A stretch of 64,000 nt of DNA from DASZUK01 sp963745595. GTDB taxonomy: Bacteria > Actinomycetota > Acidimicrobiia > Acidimicrobiales > RAAP-2. Every line of letters begins with the position of its first letter. Positions within the stretch are counted from its first letter, which is position 1. Below, one piece after another: positions 22,818-29,965 of this stretch. The stretch is from positions 124,001 through 188,000 of the forward strand of contig CAVUYB010000007.1 of the NCBI GenBank assembly GCA_963745595.1, given 5' to 3'. Position numbers and translations under genes: made by a program. The notes beneath the pieces were generated by a model. The model was not told the DNA's origin and made no database searches. It saw only the letters and a program-made list of their open reading frames with translations.

Positions 22818-23261
22818 CTAGGCCTTGCGAGCCCGCTTAGCCGGCGTCCGCTTGACCGCCTTCCTGGCCGGTGCGCGCTTGACGGTTTTCTTCGCCGTCG
22901 TCCGCTTCACCGCTTTCTTGGCCGGCGCCCGCTTGACGGTCTTCTTCGCCGCCTTCTTGGCCGGCGCCTTCTTCACCGCCTTCTTGATGGCTTTCACCGC
23001 CTTCTTGGCCGGCGCCTTCCGGACGGCCTTCTTGACGGACTTCACCGCCTTGCGGACAGCCTTCTTGGCAGCAGTCTTCTTGACCGCCTTCTTCGCCGGT
23101 GCGCGCTTGACGGCTTTCTTCGCCGCCGTCCGCTTCACCGCCTTCTTGGCCGGCGCGCGCTTGACGGCTTTCTTCGCCGTCGTCCGCTTCACCGCTTTCT
23201 TGGCCGGCGCGCGCTTGGCGGTCTTCTTCGCCGGCGCCCGCTTCTTTGCGGCTACTGCCAC
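22818..23261 (-). CDS. Histone H1-like, Lys/Ala/Pro-rich DNA-binding protein
   Basis: 147-residue, extremely basic protein made almost entirely of a degenerate 12-residue repeat of the type KRAPAKKAVKRT, with a slightly different central part (AVRKAVKSVKKAVRKAP). There is no globular HU domain, so it resembles the free C-terminal tail of mycobacterial HupB or eukaryotic H1. Its role is presumably nucleoid compaction through non-specific DNA binding. The GTG at 23261 is preceded by a strong ribosome-binding site (GGGAGG at about 23268-23273). Similar Lys/Ala repeats form the middle of the NYN fusion at 4488-6239. Confidence 0.8.
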   Translation of the reverse strand: MAVAAKKRAPAKKTAKRAPAKKAVKRTTAKKAVKRAPAKKAVKRTAAKKAVKRAPAKKAVKKTAAKKAVRKAVKSVKKAVRKAPAKKAVKAIKKAVKKAPAKKAAKKTVKRAPAKKAVKRTTAKKTVKRAPARKAVKRTPAKRARKA

Positions 23262-23850
23262 AGGTGCACCTCCCTAGGAGTGTCAGTGTTGACTCGAGGT
23301 GAGCCTGCGGCTGACCGAGCACCCTGGCGTCGGCATCCGCATTGCTTCACCGTTCTCATGTTGTGATCACACCGGCCGGCGGCAACGGGACGATGTCCCG
23401 CATCACCGGTCTCTGCAATCGTTGGTACCCGATCTACATCGACGCGCGAGGTGTGCTCCAGAGAAGACCGTTTTGTGTGATGGTCCGACGACCGCACGAA
23501 CGTCTTCCGCAGCTCTGTATTCACACCATCGCTCCCTCGCTGCGTTTCGGGTTCCTTACAATCACAGTTCGTTTCCGCGCTGAGGTCAAGCATGCTCACC
23601 ATCGCGTCGGGCGCGTCGACGCGTCGAACGCGTCGCGACACCCACTGACGCGACACCGCGCCACGACAGAACCGCGCTTCGTCGCGCCGCATTGCAACGT
23701 CACGCGACGCTTCGTCACGACGCGACGAGCGACGTCGCGCGGTGACTCGACGCGACGTGACGCGACGCCGCGCTCGGTCACGTTGCGACACTCGGCGACG
23801 CGACGGGCAGCCGCCCGCCGCGTCGATCGACCGGTCGTCGTGCGCCGGGG
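23262..23850. other. 589-bp intergenic region, probably promoter plus iteron-like DNA
   Basis: No convincing gene is present. The first 340 bp (23262-23600) are clearly less GC-rich than the surroundings and carry the H1-like gene's promoter and leader. The rest (about 23600-23830) is dense in CGACGCG/CGTCGCG words. Open frames here look like chance products of base composition. Position and repeats make it the natural place to look for an origin of transfer or a regulator-binding array for the adjoining coupling-protein gene. Confidence 0.5.
23702..23805. repeat. Iteron-like cluster of ACGCGACG
   Basis: The octamer ACGCGACG occurs five times in 104 bp, at 23702, 23720, 23750, 23760 and 23798, with a sixth 7/8 match at 23648. 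Nearby are GCGTCG repeats, including the palindrome GCGTCGACGC near 23617. The spacing is irregular. Confidence 0.55.
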
Positions 23851-25218
23851 TTGAACGGACCGGCCGGTGCCGGGATCTACCTCGGCACCGGACGCGGTGG
23901 GTGGGCGTGGGCGGGACCGGAACGGTCGGCGCTGGTGCTCGGACCGTCGCGATCGGGCAAGACGTCGTCGCTCGTCGTGCCGAACGTCCTGGCCGCGCCG
24001 GGGGCGGTCGTCTCGACGTCGACGAAGGCCGACGTGCTCGACGCGACGGCGGCCAGCCGGTCGGGCCGCGGCTGGACGTTCCTCTACGACCCGAGCGGCA
24101 CGGTCGACGCGCCGCGGGGCGTCCAGCGGATCGGCTGGTCGCCGCTGGGGACGGCTGTGACCTGGGACGGCGCGCTCTCGGTGGCCGACGGCATGGTTCG
24201 CGCCGCCCACGGGCTCCGGTCGGCGACGCCGTTCCACGGCGACCACTGGTCCGAGCGGGCGACCGCGCTCCTCGCCCCGCTCCTCCACGCCGCGGCGTGC
24301 TCGACCCAGCCGATGGCGACCGTCCTCCGTTGGGTCGACCGTCACCAGGGCGAGACCGCCCTGTCCGTCCTCGGCGCCGGCGGCCCGACCAGCGAACGGG
24401 CCGCCGATCTCCTCGCCGGCATCCTGACGACCGACGACCGGGAACAGTCCGGCATCTGGTCGACCGCGTCGGGGACCCTCGGGGCCTACCGGTCGGCGGC
24501 CGCGCTGGCGTCCACCGAACCGCCGTTCCTCGACCCCGACCTCTTCTGCGATGGCGCCAACACGCTCTTCGTCTGCGCGCCCGGGCGGTACCAGCAGCTG
24601 CTCGCCCCACTCGTCGTCGGCGTGCTCACCGACGTCCGCGACGCGACCTACCGACGGGCCGCCGGCGGCCGCTGCACACCGCCGGTGCTGCTCGCCCTCG
24701 ACGAGGCGGCCAACATCGCGCCGCTGCCCGACCTGCCCCAGATCGTCAGCGAGGGCACCGGGCAAGGCCTCCTGCCGCTCGTCTGCTTGCAGGATCTCTC
24801 CCAAGCCCGCGCCCGATGGGGACAGCAGGGCGAGGCCTTCGTGTCGCTGTTCGGCACCACCGTCGTCCTCCGTGGCATCGCCGACCTACCGACCCTCGAC
24901 GCGCTCTCCGCGTTGGGCGGCGACGTCGAGATCGCCACCCGCACGGTCGGAACGGCCCAAGGCGGCGACGGCCGACTGCTGCCGTCGACCAGCCTGTCGA
25001 CCATCTGGCGCCGTCGGCTGCCCGTCGACACGATCGCCCGCGGCGCGCCAGGCGCCGCGCTGGCGGTCGACTCGACCAACCGGATCGGCTGGGTCGGCCT
25101 GACGCCCGCGCACACCACTGCCCCCTGGTGCCACCTGCTCGGTCGGGAACGACCGGCCCGACCTCGCGACCGCCGAGACGATCGGTCGGCATCGGCCCCC
25201 GACTGGCGCGAGCGGTAG
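23851..25218 (+). CDS. VirD4/TraG-like type IV coupling ATPase, soluble form
   Basis: 455-residue P-loop ATPase resembling type IV secretion coupling proteins, which bring relaxase-bound DNA to a transfer channel. Walker A is LGPSRSGKTSSLVVPNV, followed by the family-typical STKADVL. Walker B is LLALDEAANIAPLPDLP, then IVSEGTGQGLLPLVCLQDLSQA. The N-terminal transmembrane anchor of VirD4 is absent. The TTG at 23851 has no obvious ribosome-binding site, and no other start lies upstream in frame. The adjacent convergent gene is a MobF relaxase, supporting a DNA-transfer origin. No other type IV secretion genes are in the window. Confidence 0.8.
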   Translation: MNGPAGAGIYLGTGRGGWAWAGPERSALVLGPSRSGKTSSLVVPNVLAAPGAVVSTSTKADVLDATAASRSGRGWTFLYDPSGTVDAPRGVQRIGWSPLGTAVTWDGALSVADGMVRAAHGLRSATPFHGDHWSERATALLAPLLHAAACSTQPMATVLRWVDRHQGETALSVLGAGGPTSERAADLLAGILTTDDREQSGIWSTASGTLGAYRSAAALASTEPPFLDPDLFCDGANTLFVCAPGRYQQLLAPLVVGVLTDVRDATYRRAAGGRCTPPVLLALDEAANIAPLPDLPQIVSEGTGQGLLPLVCLQDLSQARARWGQQGEAFVSLFGTTVVLRGIADLPTLDALSALGGDVEIATRTVGTAQGGDGRLLPSTSLSTIWRRRLPVDTIARGAPGAALAVDSTNRIGWVGLTPAHTTAPWCHLLGRERPARPRDRRDDRSASAPDWRER

Positions 25219-25234
25219 CGAGACCAGCGGCCGA

Positions 25235-25270
25235 GTTGGCGGCGGAGTTAGCGGCGGCGTTAGCGGCCGA
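25235..25270. repeat. Three 12-bp tandem units across the relaxase stop
   Basis: Units 25235-25246, 25247-25258 and 25259-25270 (type GTTAGCGGCGGC, one or two changes each). The third contains the relaxase TAA stop; the second repeats it 12 nt downstream, in frame. Confidence 0.7.
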
Positions 25271-26735
25271 GCACTCGGTCCGGCCCGGCGCCATCGCGGG
25301 CGAACGCCGTACGGCCGAGCGGCGGCCGGCCGAGCCGGCGTCGCGTCTCGGCCACCCGACGAGACACCTCGAGGTGGTCGGCCAGCCGGTCGACCGGCAG
25401 CCCCGACAGCTCGGTGCCAGCGCCGTCGATGCCGAGCGCCCGCGTCGGATCGGCGACGGCCCATCGCGCTCGGTAGCGATCGATGTCGGTCGCCGCGTGC
25501 TGCCACTCCGCCAGCTGCTCCGGTTGCCCCGGTCGCGGGCCGAGCGCCCGCAGGGCGGCGGACGCCGGCACCAGCCCGGTCGTCCCCTGCCGCCGTTCCG
25601 CCACGCCGATCGCGTCGTCCGGTCCGACGAGCGCGTCGACGCACCGCTCGACGTCGGCGACCGCCGCGCCGGCCGTCAGCCCGCCGGCCCATGCCCCGAC
25701 GACGTCTCGTCGGGTCGCCGCCCGGTCGGGCCACCCGAGCGCGGCCGCGAACCGGTACTCGTCCAAGGCCCGCGCCTCTCGTCCGGGTCCGTCGTTCCCC
25801 AGTAGCCGTGGCGACCGGCCACGTCCGGCCGGCAACGAGAGCTCGAACCCGAGCCCCGCGGCCCGGGCCGCCCACTGTTGCCGGAGATCGTCGGGGTCGA
25901 CGCCAGCGACCGGCGGGTCCCGCGTCACCGCCCAGGCGACCCGGGCCCCCCGACGAGACGTCGACCCGTAGGCGGCCCGGTGCTCGTCGATCTCGGCCCG
26001 CCGACCGGAGAACGCGCCGATCACGTCCTCACCGATGCCGTCCACCTCGTAGCGGCCGGCCGCGCCGACCGACCACGACACCCCGAGCGCCGTCGACAAC
26101 CCTCGCCGGAGCTCGGCGTCGTAGAGCTGGCCGGCCGCGGCCGCGTGGGCGAACAGCCCGCGGCTGTCGATCCCGGTCCACCGCCCGTCCGGACCGCGGG
26201 CCACGTTGGCCACGACGACGTGCGTGTGCAGGTGCGGGTCGAGCGCCCGGCTGACCCGATGGGTGAAAGCGGCACCGATCGCCCCGTCGGTCGGGACGAC
26301 GACGCGTTCGTCGGCATCGCCGCGCCGCACCGCCATCGCCCGCCGGTCGACGTAGCCGAGTGCCCGGTCGACCGCGACGTCGTGGGCGGCCTCCACCGCG
26401 GCCACCGCGTCCGGGCCGGCCAACGCCAGCAGCACGCTGACCGACTTCGGCGCGGCGAACGTCAGGTCGTACCCGGCGACCGTTCCCGGTCGGACGACCA
26501 ACGGACGGCCGTTCTCCGGGTGACGACCCGACAGCACGTGGGCCAGCTCCTCGTCACCGATCCGACCCGATCGGCCGATGGCCGCCGCGCCCGCTCCCGC
26601 CCACCGCCCTCGGCTGGCGTCGGCCGACCTCGGTGTCCCGGTCGATCTCGGTGTCCCGGTCGATCTCGATGTCGGAGCTCGGTCAGCCAGGTAGTACCGG
26701 CCCGACCGGTCTCGAACGGCGGCGACCAGGAGCAC
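25260..26735 (-). CDS. MobF-family relaxase (TrwC/TraA-like) without helicase domain
   Basis: 491-residue relaxase-domain protein. MobF relaxases nick DNA at oriT through tyrosines and stay attached during transfer. A Tyr pair sits near the N-terminus (DRSGRYYLADRA). The FDLTF-like YDLTFAAPKSVSVL and the three-His metal motif LDPHLHTHVVVANV are intact. The RecD-like helicase half found in TrwC or TraA is missing; the C-terminal part (about 270-491) has no motif I recognise. GTG start at 26735. An 18-bp tandem repeat near the N-terminus encodes PRSTGT twice. It may be a mobilisation protein of a decayed integrative element or a domesticated gene. Confidence 0.8.
   Translation of the reverse strand: MLLVAAVRDRSGRYYLADRAPTSRSTGTPRSTGTPRSADASRGRWAGAGAAAIGRSGRIGDEELAHVLSGRHPENGRPLVVRPGTVAGYDLTFAAPKSVSVLLALAGPDAVAAVEAAHDVAVDRALGYVDRRAMAVRRGDADERVVVPTDGAIGAAFTHRVSRALDPHLHTHVVVANVARGPDGRWTGIDSRGLFAHAAAAGQLYDAELRRGLSTALGVSWSVGAAGRYEVDGIGEDVIGAFSGRRAEIDEHRAAYGSTSRRGARVAWAVTRDPPVAGVDPDDLRQQWAARAAGLGFELSLPAGRGRSPRLLGNDGPGREARALDEYRFAAALGWPDRAATRRDVVGAWAGGLTAGAAVADVERCVDALVGPDDAIGVAERRQGTTGLVPASAALRALGPRPGQPEQLAEWQHAATDIDRYRARWAVADPTRALGIDGAGTELSGLPVDRLADHLEVSRRVAETRRRLGRPPLGRTAFARDGAGPDRVLGR
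26629..26664. repeat. 18-bp exact tandem repeat inside the relaxase gene
   Basis: 26629-26646 and 26647-26664 are identical and encode PRSTGT repeats between the Tyr pair and the metal-binding core; a partial third unit follows at 26665. Being a multiple of three, it keeps the frame. Confidence 0.85.
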
Positions 26736-26776
26736 CGTCGCTCAGATCTTCCTCGACACTTTCATGATCTTTGATG

Positions 26777-28780
26777 TTATTCCATTTTGGAACTCTCGTC
26801 ACCACCGTCGTAGCGGCGGAGCACCCGGCGGGCCGCGGCCGCGGCCACACCGGCCAGCTCGGCCGGTTCGAGGATCCGGGCGTCCGGGCCGACCTGGAGG
26901 AGCAGCCGCTCGAGCCAGGCCTCGCCCCCGACCGCCAGCGTGACGATCGACGTCCCGCCGGGGCCCGGCACGACGTCGAGCACCGGGACGGTGTCGGCCA
27001 CCCACCGGGCGGCCGGGGCGAGCGCCAACCGGACGGTGACGGCCCCGGGCCCGGGGACGAACGCGGCCGACCGATCGGCCGGACGGACGGCCCCGCCCGA
27101 CTGGCGGCCGACGACCCGGAGGCTCCGGATCCGGTCGACCCGGAACCGGCGCAAGCCGCCCGCCCGATGGCAGTACGCGTCCATGTACCAGTGGCCGTCG
27201 AGCGAGACGACATCCAACGGGTCGACGATCCGGCGGGTCGTCTCGTCGGACGACGCCGAGTGGTACTCGATCTCTACCCGCGCCCCGTCCTCGGCCGCCT
27301 GACGAGCCGCGCCGAGGAGCGACGGGTCGTCCAGGTCGACGACCAACCCCTGGTGGTCGCCGAGCACCGCCTCCAGCTTCGCCAGCGCCCGAGCCAGCGC
27401 ACCACCTTGGTCCGCCCCGGGCACCGCCAGGATCGTCCGGGCCGACGCGGCCAACGCGAACCCCTCGGCCGACGTGAGCCGCCGCGGCCGCGCCAGCTCC
27501 TCGGGCAGGAACGCCCGGACCGTCTCGTCGGTCACGACGATCTCGAGCAGCACGTCCGGCGAGTACGGCGGGAGCCCGCAGCATGCCGCCAGCTCCAGCT
27601 CGTGGACGACGTCCCGCTCCGGAATACCGAACCGCCGGGCGACCTCCGCGATCGGCGCCTCGCCCACCCGAGCCAGCCAGCCGACGATGGCCAGCAGTCG
27701 TCGGAGCCGACTGCTGGCGTCCCGCGCTCGGGCCGGCCCCGGCGGGTCGGTGGGCTCGCCGTCATCCGGCGGCTGGCTGGCTGGCGGCTGGCCGGCCAGC
27801 GGTCGGACGCCCTCGACCGCCGATGGCCCGTCGACGGCCGCCAGCTCCGGTGCCCACCGGCCGTCGGCGACGGCCGTCAACCACGACACCACGCCCGCCC
27901 GGATCGGCTCGGGCTCGAGCACCACCGCGTGGTCGAGCAGCCCGAGCACCCACGACCGGAGGGCCGTCGTGCTCGAGACCCCGAGCCGCAGCAGTACCGA
28001 TCCGTCCGGGCGCCGGTCCTCGACCGAACGGGCCCCGACCTCCTCGATCACCCGGGGACCCTCGACCGCGTCGACCCACAGCCGGACGTCCGTCCGGTCG
28101 CCGTCGCCGGAACGCCATGGCTCTTCGGGCGCCTCGGCCGCGGCGTCGAAGCCGTCGGGCACCGGTCCCGTGCCCGGCTCGTCCGCCGTCGGCCGGCCGT
28201 CGATGCGGTCGACCCGGAACGTGCGCGCCGCCTGGCGGTCGAGATCCCAGCCGACGAGGTACCACCGGCCGCCCCGGAAGCGGACGGACGCCGGCGCCAC
28301 GTGCCGCCGCTCACCGCGGTAGTCGAACGAGACCGCCGCCCGGACGCGCACCGCGTCGAAGACCGGCACCAACGCCGGCGGCGGGACGAGCGACGCCACC
28401 GGTCGGGCCTCCGTGACCCCGGTCGCCCCCAGCTTCAATAGCGCATCCCGACCACTAGGATCGCCGAGGTGGACACCGGCCACGGCCAGGTGGAGGGCGG
28501 CCTGCTCGTCGGGCTGCAACCGGAGGTCGGGAAGGTAGAAGGCGTCCGGGTCGATGCGGTACCCGAACTGCTCGTCCCCGCCGATCGGCTCAGTCAGGAC
28601 CGGCACGCCTTCTTCGCGCAACAGCCGCTTGTCCCGCTCGAACGCCTGGCGCCGGGCGTCGTGGCCCGACGGGTACCCCGGCACCTCGCGGGCGATCTCG
28701 TCGAGCGAGCGCGGGCGCTGGGCGTTCAGCAGGACGAGCACCAGGTCGGTCAACCGTTCCAGCCGGTCGGGGGGAGCCAC
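26777..28780 (-). CDS. pafBC: Fused PafB-PafC-type WYL transcriptional regulator
   Basis: 667-residue protein made of two consecutive HTH-plus-WYL units. Unit one begins RLERLTDLVLVLLNAQRP (winged helix) with WYL-like VSFDYRGERRHVAPASVRF and GRWYLVGWDLDRQ. Unit two begins near residue 375 with RLRRLLAIVGWLARVGEAPI, followed by VEIEYHSASSDETTRRI and GHWYMDAYCHRAGGLRRF. This is the layout of PafB and PafC, which with PafBC fusions activate the RecA-independent DNA damage response in mycobacteria and relatives, sensing single-stranded DNA. A Pro-rich linker (about residues 345-370) joins the halves. GTG at 28780. It is not beside tatA or proteasome genes here, unlike in mycobacteria. Confidence 0.85.
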   Translation of the reverse strand: MAPPDRLERLTDLVLVLLNAQRPRSLDEIAREVPGYPSGHDARRQAFERDKRLLREEGVPVLTEPIGGDEQFGYRIDPDAFYLPDLRLQPDEQAALHLAVAGVHLGDPSGRDALLKLGATGVTEARPVASLVPPPALVPVFDAVRVRAAVSFDYRGERRHVAPASVRFRGGRWYLVGWDLDRQAARTFRVDRIDGRPTADEPGTGPVPDGFDAAAEAPEEPWRSGDGDRTDVRLWVDAVEGPRVIEEVGARSVEDRRPDGSVLLRLGVSSTTALRSWVLGLLDHAVVLEPEPIRAGVVSWLTAVADGRWAPELAAVDGPSAVEGVRPLAGQPPASQPPDDGEPTDPPGPARARDASSRLRRLLAIVGWLARVGEAPIAEVARRFGIPERDVVHELELAACCGLPPYSPDVLLEIVVTDETVRAFLPEELARPRRLTSAEGFALAASARTILAVPGADQGGALARALAKLEAVLGDHQGLVVDLDDPSLLGAARQAAEDGARVEIEYHSASSDETTRRIVDPLDVVSLDGHWYMDAYCHRAGGLRRFRVDRIRSLRVVGRQSGGAVRPADRSAAFVPGPGAVTVRLALAPAARWVADTVPVLDVVPGPGGTSIVTLAVGGEAWLERLLLQVGPDARILEPAELAGVAAAAARRVLRRYDGGDESSKME

Positions 28781-28809
28781 GGCGGTCAGCGTAGGGCGAG
28801 ACCGGACCG

Positions 28810-29703
28810 ATGACGGCCAACGGCTCGCCCTGGTCGTTCCACTTCCACGTGGTCGCGTGGCTCGTCGTCGTCGCCATCGCGGTCACGTACCTCGTCGCCG
28901 TCCGCCGGCCGGGCTATGCCGTCACCGGCCGGCAGGCATGGTCCTTCGTCGGCGGCCTCGTTGCCCTGCTGCTCGCCCTCACCTGGCCGGTCGCCGACCT
29001 CGCGACCCACTGGCTGCTGCTGGCCCTCGTGCTCCAACGGCTCGTGCTCATGCTCGCGGTGCCGCCGCTCCTCATGGGCGGCCTGCCCCAGCCGCTCGTG
29101 GCCGCCCTCACCCGGTCCGCCCCGGTCGACGCGACCGCCCGGTTCGTCGACCGGCCCCCGGTGGCCGTCGCCATCGTCACCGTCATCGCCGTCGGGACGC
29201 TGACCGTCGCCGCGGTCGACGCCCAGGCCTCGTCGCCGGCCGTCCGGGCCGGCCTCGACCTCGCGGTGCTCGCCGCCGGCTTCGTGCTCTGGCTGCCCGT
29301 CCTCGGACGGCTGCCCGGCGTCGCCCGCCCGTCCGCCCTCGGCCGGGCCGGCTACCTCATCGTGCAGTCGATCGTGCCCAGCTTCCTCGCCGTCGTCTGG
29401 ATCTTCGCCCGCCATCCCCTCTACGCCGCCTACGCCGGCCACGGCCGCGTGCTCGGCCTCGCGCCCTTGACCGATCAGCAGGTCGCCGGGTTCGTCGCCA
29501 AGCTCGGGACGATCGCCGTCCTCTGGACCGTCGCCTTCGTCGCCGTCACTCGGGCCACCCACCCCGACGGTGATGACGAGCCGCTTACGTGGGCCGACGT
29601 CGAGCGCCAGTTCGAGCGGGTGGCTCGCCGCGAGCGCCGGCTGGGCCACGGGCCGGTCGAGCCGCCGGCACCGCCGCCGGACGAGACCGACGACGTGCCG
29701 TAG
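28810..29703 (+). CDS. CtaG/caa3-type cytochrome c oxidase assembly membrane protein
   Basis: 297-residue integral membrane protein with about seven helices, matching the caa3_CtaG family implicated in copper delivery and cytochrome oxidase assembly. The start MTANGSPWSFHFHVVAWLVV has clustered His residues. HWLLLALVLQRLVLMLAVPPLL holds a conserved helix, and WIFARHPLYAAYAG is typical of the C-terminal loop. The cytoplasmic tail is Arg/Pro-rich. ATG at 28810, 29 bp from the divergent pafBC start. Confidence 0.75.
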   Translation: MTANGSPWSFHFHVVAWLVVVAIAVTYLVAVRRPGYAVTGRQAWSFVGGLVALLLALTWPVADLATHWLLLALVLQRLVLMLAVPPLLMGGLPQPLVAALTRSAPVDATARFVDRPPVAVAIVTVIAVGTLTVAAVDAQASSPAVRAGLDLAVLAAGFVLWLPVLGRLPGVARPSALGRAGYLIVQSIVPSFLAVVWIFARHPLYAAYAGHGRVLGLAPLTDQQVAGFVAKLGTIAVLWTVAFVAVTRATHPDGDDEPLTWADVERQFERVARRERRLGHGPVEPPAPPPDETDDVP

Positions 29704-29931
29704 ACCGGCCTTGGACCGTCACGACGTGAGCACACTGCGGCGAGCGGCCCGGCCCACGACGCGAAATCACGGTCGCGAGGCGAGATCGATCGCCGGCAGG
29801 CGTCAGCCGCCAACAACGGTCGTCTCATTCGCATCCCGACTCGTACCGACGGACCTACCTCGCCGGAACTCAAGTGCGGTGCGACAGCGCAATGACCGGA
29901 TCGCTCCGATGCCTCGCCTCGGTCACCCAGC

Positions 29932-29965
29932 ACCTGATAGGTCCGTCACGTTGGACCCATCAGGT
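29932..29965. terminator. Hairpin overlapping the end of the GH43 gene
   Basis: 13-bp arms (29932-29944 ACCTGATAGGTCC, 29953-29965 GGACCCATCAGGT) with one mismatch and an 8-nt loop. The arm nearer the gene lies in its last codons and the stop is in the loop. It separates converging genes; the other 228 bp of this gap show nothing else. Confidence 0.65.

Noticed and set aside
23600..23830. CRISPR array
   Set aside because: The repeats are 8 bp, irregularly spaced and without spacers of even length; no cas genes are present.
23342..23854. 170-codon open frame in the gap before the coupling ATPase
   Set aside because: His/Arg-rich composition follows directly from the CGACGCG words; no ribosome-binding site or domain.
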